From: Aralia elata
Lineage: Eukaryota; Streptophyta; Magnoliopsida; Apiales; Araliaceae
Length of the DNA stretch: 64,000 bases
Direction of reading: 5' to 3'
Assembly: GCA_034770075.1 (NCBI GenBank)
Contig: CM068380.1
Location: forward strand, 28,272,005-28,336,004
Below, piece by piece: positions 54,863 through 64,000 of the stretch. The translations under genes and the position numbers were made by a program. The notes below the pieces were generated by a model. That model worked only from the letters and a program-made list of their open reading frames with translations. It was not told the DNA's origin and did not search any database. Each line of letters begins with the position of its first letter. Position 1 is the stretch's first letter.

Positions 54863-55961
54863 ATGAGTAGTGAAGACTCAGAGAAATGGCTAGAAGCCAT
54901 GAAATCCGAGATGGACTCCATGTATGAAAACCAAGTATGGACTTTGGTTTCACCACCTGAGGGCATTAAGCCTATTGGGTGTAAATGGGTCTTTAAGAGA
55001 AATACTGGAGCGGATGGCAAGGTAGAGACCTATAAGGCCCGACTGGTTGCAAAAGGTTTCAAACAAAGACAAAGAGTTGACTATGATGAAACCTTCTCGC
55101 CAGTAGCTATGCTCAAGTCCATTCAGATTTTGCTTGCAATTGCAGATTTATTATGACTACGAGATCTGGCAAATGGACGTGAAAACGGCCTTCCTCAATA
55201 GAGAGCTTGAGGAGAATGTATATATAATACAGCTAGAGGGTTTTGTTTCAACGGTTGGAACAAACCAAGTTTGTAAGCTACAACGATCCATTTATGGATT
55301 GAAGCAAGCTTTTCGAAGATGGAACATCCGTTTTGATGAGATAATCAAAAGGTTTGATTTTATCAAAAATGAGGATGAACCTTGTGTGTACAAGAAGGTT
55401 AGTGGGAGCGCTGTTTCATTCCTTGTATTATATGTTGATCATATATTAATGATAGGGAATGATGTTCCTATGCTACAGTCGATCAAAATTTGGTTATCTA
55501 AACACTTCTCTATGAAGGACTTGGGTGAGGCATCCTATATTTTGGGGATAAAGATCTATAGAGATAGATCTAAAAGGATGCTTGGCTTGACCCAAGGAAA
55601 GTACATTGACTCGATGCTAAAGAGGTTTAGTATGGAAGATTCCAAGAGAGGTCTCATGCCGATGAGCCATGGAATACATCTCTCCAAGAAACAGGCCCCA
55701 AAGACACCTGAGGAAAGAGACCGTATGAGTAAGATTCATTATGCTTCCGCAATAGGATCTATCATGTACGGTATGATATGTACTAGACTAGATGTCGCTC
55801 ATGCACTTAGTGTAACAAGCAGATATCAGTCGAATCGAGGAGAAGAGCACTGGAAAGCAGTGAAAAACATCCTAAAGTACTTGAGAAGAACTAAGGATGT
55901 ATTTCTTGTCTACGGTGGGTCTGAATTGAAACTAGAGGGCTATACAGACTCAAGTTTTTAA
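54863..55961 (+). pseudogene. pol: reverse transcriptase of Copia-A, frameshifted
   Basis: Two overlapping frames, 54863-55156 and 55134-55961. Motifs: VETYKARLVAKGFKQR near 55022, DYDETFSPVA near 55078, EIWQMDVKTAFLNRELEE near 55160, LQRSIYGLKQAFRRWN near 55279 and GEASYILGIKIYRDRS near 55525. The catalytic box reads YVDH (55431-55442) instead of YVDD, so the second catalytic Asp is lost. An indel near 55147 breaks the frame in front of the TAFL motif. Confidence 0.92.
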
Positions 55962-56345
55962 ACGGACCGAGATGACTATAAATCCATTTCAGGGTATGTG
56001 GTTACCTTGAATGATGGTGCAGTGAATTAGAAAGGTTCCAAAAATAGCAAAGAGTTGCTGATTTAGTGACAAAGACAAAGTATATAGCTGTAAGTGAAGC
56101 TGCAAGTTGATCGTTTGGATGAAAAGTTCATCACGGAACTAGGAATAGTTCCTAAGTCTCATCTTGGATTCAAACATGTGTTGCAGCACTTTCATTTGAT
56201 TAGAGGAATCATTGAAAGAAGAAAAGTCACTATAGAGATAGTGGACTCTCAAGAACAATATTGCAGATCCATTTACTAAAGCTTTAACACAACAGGAGTT
56301 TGATCGTCACTTAGAGAAGATGGGTATTAGATACCATGGCGATTG
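55962..56345 (+). pseudogene. RNase H end of Copia-A pol, decayed
   Basis: Begins with GYTDSSF and stops at once; several further stops. FITELGIVPKSHLGFKHVLQ and HFHLIRGIIERRKVTI near 56110-56235 mark the C-terminal RNase H. The normal end IADPFTKAL-like is visible in nucleotides near 56265. Confidence 0.8.
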
Positions 56346-56354
56346 GCTTTAGTG

Positions 56355-56366
56355 CAAGTAGGAGAT
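56355..56366 (+). other. Polypurine tract of Copia-A
   Basis: CAAGTAGGAGAT directly before the LTR start. Copia-B has AAGTGGGAGAT here. Confidence 0.75.
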
Positions 56367-58231
56367 TGAAAGTAGTATGCACACAAGCCAATCATATTTG
56401 ATATGATGTAGCATATACTTTGTAATCTTATTCATTTATTAATAAAAGAATTGAGTTTCTTAAAAGGCATTTTATATTATCTACATGGTGCTGTTATATT
56501 AAATGTGATAAACTCATAGTTTTGAGCAATACTTTTAGAATCATGATGGTGATCATGCTAATGAGATCTAAATTCAAGATAGCTCACAAAATAAAATTGT
56601 TCCTAATCGTTGGATTACTAAATTGGGGATTAGTGAATCCGGATAGATTAGTACATACGTTGCTTGCTCTTAGGAAGAGGATGATTGATCCCATAATCAT
56701 TTGTGTGGAGACACTAAAGCAAGTATGTAGGTGCTTATTAGAGAATAAGTTCACTGAACGTGACTCGCTAAGGAATATCTAATGGAGTTTTACTCGCCTG
56801 TCAATAGGAATTCCTCTAGTGGTAGTAGTACAAGTGATCCTTGGACTTGAGATCATCATAGTATCTTGTGTATGATGAGTTATACTTTGACATGTCCCTT
56901 AAGACCTTTGGGGTATATCAAAGGGTATGATTGGGTATAATAAGTTGTATATGGAGTTAGATGAATGATCAACAAAGAATCTACCACGTCTAGTAAAAGA
57001 TGTAAATGTTCTATGTGATTCGATAAATGACAACTCAGTAGTCCTTGGCCAAGGCAGAATGAAATTAGAAAGGAGTTTCTAATTTGCATTATTTAGAGTT
57101 GTGCATTTGGGAATCGAAATACATATAATTAAATAAAATAAGACTTGACAGTAAATCCATATCTTATATTTAATTGGGACATTGTATGGTAGAAGGATTG
57201 AATTGTACGGTAACTATTTACTCAAAGGTTCTTTTATGATTAATGTTGAAATCTATATTATCTGGAAAGTCGTTGATCGCTAAGGGGGCTTACCCTTATT
57301 GTAGAATAAATATTATTTATTTAAATGAATTAAATAGTTTAATTTATTTATTTAAATAAGATTAGAATTGTTCTCATTGATTTATTCACAACCGGTTTAA
57401 TATGGAGAACCTAAAGGGTCACACCGCAAAAGAAAAATATTTATTTAAGAAGTAAATGGCATAATTGTAATAATAAGTTAAGTGTATTTAATTTAGTCTA
57501 TGGAGATAGAATAAATTAAATAGCTTAATATTTATTATTTAAAATTTTGGAAATATTAAATATAAATTAATAAGAGGAGTCTTATTATTATTATTACTAT
57601 TACTATTATTTAATTCCTAATAGGGATTGAGAATTAATTAATAGGACTATTATTTATTTCCTAATAGGGATTGAGAATTAATTAATAGAAGTACTCTCTC
57701 ACGAATTCCTAATTGGATTAGGAGCATAATTAATTAAAGGAGTTTAATTAGAATAAAAACCCTAATCCTAAATAGTTTAGGGAAGGGTTATTCCTACATC
57801 TATAAATAAGAAGAGTCTTATCATAGATTAGGGTTACACACTCTTGCATTAGATTGTGGAGAGTACTTGCAATTTCTATAGAGATAGAAACTAGGGTTCT
57901 TGTCAAACACCCAACTTCTTGAATACTTGTTCTTCCTTGGTGGATCACCTCTAGAGGCCAAACACTTAGGTGGCTAACGTTGATCAAAGGAAGGAATCAC
58001 ACCGTAGCATTCGAGGAGAACACGAAGGACTAGGAGTTGAACTTGTACCCGAGGAAGCTTTGTTCTACGAGGGTATAATTCCTATTCTCTTTCTCTTTCG
58101 TTTATATCGTTAATTGAGCACATTGATCGATCATGGTGATGGTTTGTATAAAATTTTAAAATTCGTTTTATCATGCTTCCGCTCTATTTATGTAATTTGA
58201 TTGCATGTTTGCGTAATATACAAACCTAACA
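56367..58231 (+). repeat. 3' LTR of Copia-A (1865 bp)
   Basis: TGAAAGTAGTATGC to CCTAACA; complete. Used here as reference for the other Copia LTR pieces. Confidence 0.93.
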
Positions 58232-59245
58232 TTGAATTGTACTGTAACTATTCACTAAAAGGTTCTTTTGTGATTAATGTTGAAATCTATATTATCTGGA
58301 AAGTCGTTGATTGCTAACGGGGCTTACCCTTATTGTAGAATAAATATTATTTATTTAAATAAATTAAATAGTTTAATTTATTTATTTAAATAAGATTAGA
58401 ATTGTTCTAATTGATTTACTCACAACCGGTTTAATATGGAGAACCTAAAGGGTCACACCGCAAAAGAAAAATATTTGTTTAAGAAGTAAATGGCATAATT
58501 GTAATAATAAGTTAAGTGTATTTAATTTAATCTATGGAGATAGAATAAATTAAATAGCTTAATATTTATTATTTAATATTTTAGAAATATTAAATATAAA
58601 TTAATAAGAAGAGTCTTATTATTATTATTACAAATACTATTATTTAATTCCTAATAGGGATTGAGAATTAATTAATAGAAGTACTCTCTCATGAATTCCT
58701 AATTGGATTAAGAGCATAATTAATTAAAGGAGTTTAATTAAAATAAAAACCCTAATCCTAAATAGTTTAGGAGGGTTTCCTGTATCTATAAATAAGAGGA
58801 GTCTTATTATGATTTAGGGTTAGACAGTTAGACTGTTAGACAATTACACACTCTTCCATATGAATTGGAAAGAGAGAGTACTTGCAATTTCTATAGAGAT
58901 AGAAATTAGGGTTTTGCCAACACCCATCTTCTTAAATAACTATTATTCCTTGGTGGATCACCTCTAGAGGCCAAATACTTGGGTGGCTAACGTTGATCAA
59001 AGGAAGGAATCTCATCGGTGGAATTCGAGAAGAACGCGAATGATTTGGAGGTGAACTCGTACCTGTGGAAGCATGGTTCTACAAGGGTATAATTCTTATA
59101 CTTTATCTCTTTCATTTAATTGATAATTGAGCACATGGATGATCATGGTGATGGTTTGTATGAAAAATTTTAAAATCCGTTTTATCGCGCTTCCGCACTA
59201 TTTATGTAATTTTATTGCATGTTCGCGCTATATACAAACCTAACA
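58232..59245 (+). repeat. Copia-B 3' LTR, last about 1014 bp
   Basis: Starts at TTGAATTGTACTG, equal to offset about 832 of the Copia-A LTR. More diverged than the Copia-A LTR pair. Ends CCTAACA before ATAAC. Confidence 0.85.
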
Positions 59246-59250
59246 ATAAC
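59246..59250. other. Target site duplication of Copia-B, right (ATAAC)
   Basis: Matches 38872-38876. Confidence 0.85.
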
Positions 59251-59267
59251 ACCCTATTCCATAGATT

Positions 59268-59495
59268 CTACACTTCTGTTGATGCTTGGTCAGCTCCAAC
59301 TTTAGTGTCCGAATCACTATCTGTCAGCACCACCGTTTCTAGTTCTGGTTCTATGTTTTCTAAGATGATTACCTCATCTAGGTTGCTTTCAGTATGAACC
59401 TCCATTTCAGCTATTGATTCGGATATTGGCTCAGGCGGAGTGATTTGCTCCTTATTCACGACATGCGAGTCTCTTAATCCTTTCTTACCTGACAT
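59268..59495 (-). pseudogene. gag: gag start of Tekay-2
   Basis: Minus-strand frame MSGKKGLRDSHVVNKEQITP, acidic and Ser/Thr-rich, 75 codons. It begins about 205 bp downstream of the primer site of Tekay-2 on the same strand, where gag should start. It is followed by a stop and then by the Copia-B insertion. No domain is recognised in it; identity rests on position. Confidence 0.5.
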
Positions 59496-59700
59496 CTATA
59501 TACAAGTTGTTTTGATTAGTACATAATATATATACACATAACAAACAATAGTTTATATAAGTTAGTTTTTATTTCGTTTTACGATGAATTTCCTTAATTC
59601 ATCTCCTTTAAACTCTATCTGAGTTATTTATTTTTTAACGCTTCTATTTAGCTTAAGGTTATAGCCTAAGATAATCCCCCACCTAAGGTTTCTAACCTAT
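59496..59700 (-). other. Leader of Tekay-2
   Basis: AT-rich leader between primer site and gag start on the minus strand. Confidence 0.6.
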
Positions 59701-59713
59701 AGCTCTGATACCA
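59701..59713 (-). other. Primer binding site of Tekay-2
   Basis: On the minus strand TGGTATCAGAGCT, complementary to initiator tRNA-Met with one difference at the end, 3 bp after the LTR end. Confidence 0.85.
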
Positions 59714-60339
59714 AGTTGTGGCGCCCCCAAATTCGGGTACTTGAAACCCGTACTTGGTGCATCACGATACCATTTCTTTGAACTGTTTAATAAAGTACAA
59801 ACTTAATATTTATATCAGAGTTGTCTATTCCCCAGGTATGACAACCTTTAATTACATTTCTTACATGTTACATAATATATATAATCACAATACAAAAGAC
59901 TAATTATTACAGATAACACCTTAAAACATATTCCTTGAGCTTTCCTTTGCCCTTGTCTTTGCCAGAGCCTTCTGGTCGATCACACTTAGCTGAAAACATT
60001 TAAGTCAAAGCAAGAATGAGCATTCAATTGCTCAGCAAATAATAATAATTAATAAATATTAGCTGAAAGATGTAAATGTTTTCTTTGAGGAGTACTTCTA
60101 CCACGAATCAATAGTGGTGAAGTCATTTGAAACCATTCTTAATAACAGATCAAATCATTTTAAGATTTTTGAAACAACTGAGTGACTTTTGAATACTGAG
60201 TGGTCAAAAGACCATGAACTGTTATTTTTCATGTTTGAAAAGGTTTAAACAGAAATTCATCTGTAAACCGTCTGGTCTTACGGACACGGAGGATGATCAG
60301 TCCCGTTGTGCCCTGTATTGATCAACATTATATAATACA

Positions 60340-60395
60340 TCACCGCCATTGGCGCATAAAATTTTCATCACCGCTTTTAGCGCATAAAATTTCCT
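60340..60395. repeat. Short direct repeat with differing hairpin centres (Tekay-2 LTR)
   Basis: CATCACCGCCATTGGCGCATAA followed by CATCACCGCTTTTAGCGCATAA (split at CATCACCGC): two units with CGC/GCG arms and different centres. Confidence 0.6.
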
Positions 60396-61743
60396 ATTTA
60401 GGGTTGTTCAAACTCAGCCTGGAGTCCTAACTAAAACAATTAAGTTGGACGACTTTATCATAACCAATAACATTCGACAAATATTTTTCAAATCATGTCT
60501 AGGTGGGACAAATAGCTTAGACAATCTTTAAACTAGCTATACATACTGAAATTTAATAGTATGTATCAGAACTTATCAACGAATTTCGAATTCAAGGGTA
60601 ATTAATAATGTACAATAGTTCATACAAGTGGAGACACTTGTATAACCAAACTTAGAATACAAATTTTTAATATGAGTCATAGCAGAATAGTAATGAGATA
60701 CTTTTAACAATGAACGAATCGAAGTAAATTCGAATTTATAATAATTATAACAATTTGTATAAGTGAGGGCACTTGCACAAAGAACAGAACAATTTTGATT
60801 ATAAATGCATCACATGAAATAATATCGAGATATTTGAAATCAATAGATAGCTTGAATAAAGTTTGAGAATACTTGCATAATATATGGATCCATTGCATAA
60901 AATAAATGCAAGGGTTACGATAATTGCACAAACGAATAACAAAGATCATTATGGATATGAATAATTAACAATAAGTATTCACGAGCATACTTTGAAATTG
61001 ATAACTCATGTTGAGTTAGGAACTAGCAATAAATGTAAGGAGTTTAGCAATAATCAGGAATTTTCACAATATATACCTGTTTGCACGAAATAAAATAGTG
61101 CATAAGGTTTAGATACTTGTACAGTAAAGAAAGAGTTCAGATACTTGCACAATAAAAGATTTAGTTAAGGAACTTTCTTACACAGATCCAATTTATAAAG
61201 TAAATGAAAAGGATGGGATACTTGCATACATACACCTATTGCATAAAATAAATGCGTAGGTTCGGATACTAACCTTGGTCGTTGACTACTGCTACGCAAT
61301 TTAAGTTAACTTCTTTCGTAAGACCTACTAGTCATAAGATTGATCTTTCAATCAGCAAATTATATTATACCTTATAATATTACTTCTTTATAAGTAAATT
61401 ATCTAACATTCAACCACATAATCAAATATTAGATAACACATTAACACCATACGCATTCAATTCTTAAAGCTAGCACACATCGAGTCTTTAATAGTGTTCA
61501 ATATAGTATGTTGAGTGGTTTCCCACAAACAACCAACAAACTAGTTTCCGTCTCGTCTACACTGTTTTCACAAAGAGTTAGATCGGTTTCCAGTTCGTAT
61601 ATACCTCCGCTCCCTAAATGAATTGTTTAGCCCATATACTATACATCGACTATTAAAGAGTACGACTGTACCACTACTTTATGAATTAACATTAAGTCTT
61701 TCATTATATAAGTTTTTCTTTATGGTCTTGTAGGTTAGATACC

Positions 61744-62101
61744 CAATCCAGCAAACTGGATTCCAACCTGGATTACAATCCAGTAACCTGGATTCAAATT
61801 ATTTAATTTAGCCAACTATTCTTGCAATCTAACAACCTGGATTCACACTATCTTATAATCCAGCAACCTGGATTCACTAACTTTCAATACAACAAACTAG
61901 ATTCACTATTTCAGCAAATTATTTTCCAATCCAGTAACCTGGATTCGAACTAACTTATAATACAACAAACTAGATTCACTATTTCAGCAAACTATTTTTC
62001 AATCCAGTAACCTGGATTCGAACTAACTTATAATACAGCAAACTAGATTCACATTATTCAATTCAGCAAGCTGGATTCACCCTATTCAGCAAGTTGGATT
62101 C
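61744..62101. repeat. Array of 18-bp palindromes in Tekay-2 LTR
   Basis: About ten copies of AATCCAG, four bases, CTGGATT. Clean copies at 61744-61761 (centre CAAA), 61777-61794 (TAAC), 61858-61875 (CAAC) and 61928-61945 (TAAC). Others have changed arms such as AATACAA/CTAGATT. Some pairs of copies are themselves repeated with their spacers. Confidence 0.9.
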
Positions 62102-63246
62102 AAACTGTTTTTTAATTTTATTAAATAATTCATTTAATCGTTCTAAAATGCCATAAACATTATACTTTCTCACCAATGACCAAAATCCTTATCAAAAATC
62201 TATATGAACCATATTTAGGGTTCTCAAGCCATAAAAATCCATTTTCCAAATTTTTAACTTCACACAATTAATTAAATTCATTTATCCATAACTTCATCAT
62301 TTACATGAAAAACAGCAAATCGTCTTCAAAATTATCTCTTTTCTGAAAATAGACTATATATAGTCCCCTTATGAAAATATATGTTTCCTGGAATTTTTAA
62401 AATCCATTTACTATATTTAAATAGTCCAGAATAGCCAAATCTTGTTATATTTTTCATAACTCGAAATTGCATCCAACAATTCTGAAATTTATAGGGTATG
62501 TTCCTGCTATATATATATATCCTTCTAGTAATTATTTCATAAATGTTGGAGTTAACCACAAAGCGTTATTCAAGAATACTTTAGAAAATAGTTCTTCACG
62601 ATAAAATCCATAACTTTTATTTTACATGGTCAAAAATCTTCAAATTTTTATAGGACTCACATAATTCCCATATTACCACCCCAAATATTCCTAGAATTTT
62701 TAGATCATAAAAATTTGATGAAATTGCCCCTGGATGTGAACAGTCAGCGGGCTTTAATCCAGTTTTGTTCACTACCCGGACTGTTTTGACTAAAACAGTC
62801 CATACGAATTTTGTAACAACTATTTTTAAGTTCTACCACTTGACTTTTGTAGTTAACTTATATATCTAGCCGTACTCTTTGACGGATCGTAAAAAGAGAT
62901 TGTAGATCTCAAATGGTACTCATGTAAAGTGAACAAAAGTTAGGGTTTTCTAGCCCTTTAGAAAATAGTTTTGTTTTTCTTTCTTTTGATCCAACTTTTG
63001 GCATTCAAAAGGATTAGATCTAAACATAAAACACTTACTAACATGTAGATAAATAGTTCTAAGGTCCAAGATCACAAACTTCATATCACAAAAATCAAAC
63101 CAAAACAAAATAAAATAAACTAGATTAAGGTTAGAAAAATTTATACCTTTACTTGAATTTCCTTCTCCTTCTTCCTAAGGTTTGTTTATGGGACTTGAAG
63201 CTTGCAAAATCTCTCTCCCTCTTGGCGTGAGTCTCTGCCTCTTCTC

Positions 63247-64000
63247 TGTGACGTCCCCAAATTCGGGTCTCCAAATACCCAGATCCGGTCATCACGATCC
63301 AATATATCATTCATCTTCAACAACATACATTGACTAAAATGCGGAAATAAACATATGCTGTTAATTAGAAAGGTGTTACTAGTCCCAGAATACAATAACC
63401 TTAAGTACTGAACACGAATCCATACCCCAAATAACTGTCAGGGTTTAAATTACATTTATAGTAATTAACTACACATAAAATGAAATCAGCTACGTGAATT
63501 CTATTACTTCATCTTTTCTTTCCCTTTGCTCTTCCCTGATGTCTCGGGTTTAGCTGCAATGGAGTCATGATATAGCAAGGGTGAGCAACGAGTTTGCTCA
63601 GCAAGTTTAAAGTATAACAATAAAGGATATATCATGATGAAGGGAACATAGAAGGAAAATTCAGCAATATAATTATCAGAAGCAAGAATAATAAATGCTT
63701 TTAGAACAATTGATAGTCAAGTAGACTTTGAACAATAACTTCCAAAGGAGTCAATAGCTAGTTGACCTTCTGGTTACTGGCTACAGAATAAGCACTTGAG
63801 GGGATCAGCCTCGCGTACACTATGTATATGCATAACATTTAACTCTGCTATTTGTACCATATATACGGTACCTGGGGTACTCCCCTATAAATAAAGGGGT
63901 GTTCATTCAGTCTAAGAATCCTCACCATTGATTGGTTCGGATAGCTTTTATAAATTCTCACATACTTGCCTGACCGAACAAGGGTTCAGACTTAATCATG
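63247..64000 (-). repeat. LTR end of Tekay-3, continues past window
   Basis: Minus-strand end CGAATTTGGGGACGTCACA at 63247. The first 450 bp resemble the ends of the Tekay-1 and Tekay-2 LTRs, including GCTGAGCAAACTCGTTGCTC near 63585. It is inserted in the Tekay-2 LTR. It contains small inverted repeats near 63858-63900 (ACCATATATACGGT, GGGGTACTCCCC, CCCCTATAAATAAAGGGG). Confidence 0.75.

Larger units (their letters stand above)
49033..58231 (+). mobile_element. Copia-A: Ty1/Copia LTR retrotransposon, 5' LTR missing its first 83 bp
   Basis: 5' LTR 49033-50813, tRNA-Met primer site, long leader, gag-pol 52483-56345, purine tract and full 3' LTR 56367-58231. Domain order is Gag, zinc knuckle, protease, integrase, reverse transcriptase, RNase H, which defines Ty1/Copia. 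It is damaged by stops, frameshifts and two catalytic residue changes. It probably inserted in the Copia-B 3' LTR, whose last part follows at 58232. Confidence 0.93.
38877..59245 (+). mobile_element. Copia-B: Ty1/Copia element enlarged to 20.4 kb by nested insertions
   Basis: Outer ends are the Copia LTR termini (TGAAAGTAG at 38877, CTAACA at 59245) with the ATAAC duplication. Inside: LTR part 1 (38877-39458), Athila LTR piece (39459-40070), decayed pol (40071-41989), second LTR part 1 (42001-42581), Athila element (42582-49032), Copia-A (49033-58231) and LTR part 2 (58232-59245). The LTR section that should lie between parts 1 and 2 (about 250 bp) is missing on the right, consistent with a deletion at 49033. 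Confidence 0.8.
59717..63246 (-). repeat. 5' LTR of Tekay-2, upstream part cut
   Basis: The minus-strand end reads GAATTTGGGGGCGCCACA, the same as Tekay-1's end. Blocks shared with the Tekay-1 LTR include the GATTGAAAGATCAATC site and the GATCCGTCAAAGAGT stretch near 62880. It is cut at 63246 by Tekay-3. The part present (3.5 kb) is about 1.1 kb longer than the matching part of Tekay-1, through internal repeats at 60600-61270 (CACTTGCACAA and GATACTTGCA words) and the palindrome array. Confidence 0.8.

Overview
The window is plant nuclear heterochromatin made almost wholly of nested LTR retrotransposons. I see no host gene, tRNA, rRNA or CRISPR locus. The plant assignment rests on the element families: a Ty3/Gypsy Tat-lineage family with two RNase H domains and a G-patch, Athila-type gag and 3' motifs, Tekay/Del-type chromovirus LTRs, and a Ty1/Copia family. 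Host species cannot be named from this sequence.

Layout, left to right. 1-14686: Tat copy 1, truncated on the left by the window edge; decayed gag-pol, then two genes on the opposite strand, a palindrome cluster, a 35-bp-based minisatellite and a 3' LTR. 14687-18755: 3' end and most of the 3' LTR of a plus-strand Tekay-like element (Tekay-1). 18756-37167: complete Tat copy 2, inserted in that LTR with target site duplication TAAAC; the LTR resumes at 37173-37358. 37359-38876: minus-strand gag/protease remnant of a second Tekay-like element (Tekay-2). 38877-59245: a 20.4-kb block bounded by Copia LTR termini and the duplication ATAAC. It holds a decayed Copia (Copia-B), Athila LTRs with a gag-only Athila element, and a younger Copia (Copia-A). 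59246-63246: Tekay-2 resumes with gag start, tRNA-Met primer site and 5' LTR, all on the minus strand. 63247-64000: end of a third Tekay-like LTR.

Each Tat element would make a sense gag-pol RNA (gag, protease, G-patch, an intron, reverse transcriptase, RNase H, archaeal-type RNase H, integrase). It would also make a converging antisense, apparently spliced unit encoding a protein resembling the plant mobile domain and a DUF7745-like protein. In copy 2 the second antisense frame is open for 482 codons although gag-pol has several stops and frameshifts.

The most unusual signal is that every retrotransposon family here carries clusters of short palindromes (about 12-26 nt) in untranslated DNA: LTR, leader or 3' region. 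Centres often vary while arms are kept. Related elements can carry different palindromes at the same LTR position, and unrelated elements (Athila and Copia) can share one palindrome with the same 32-bp spacing. These points are set out under findings.
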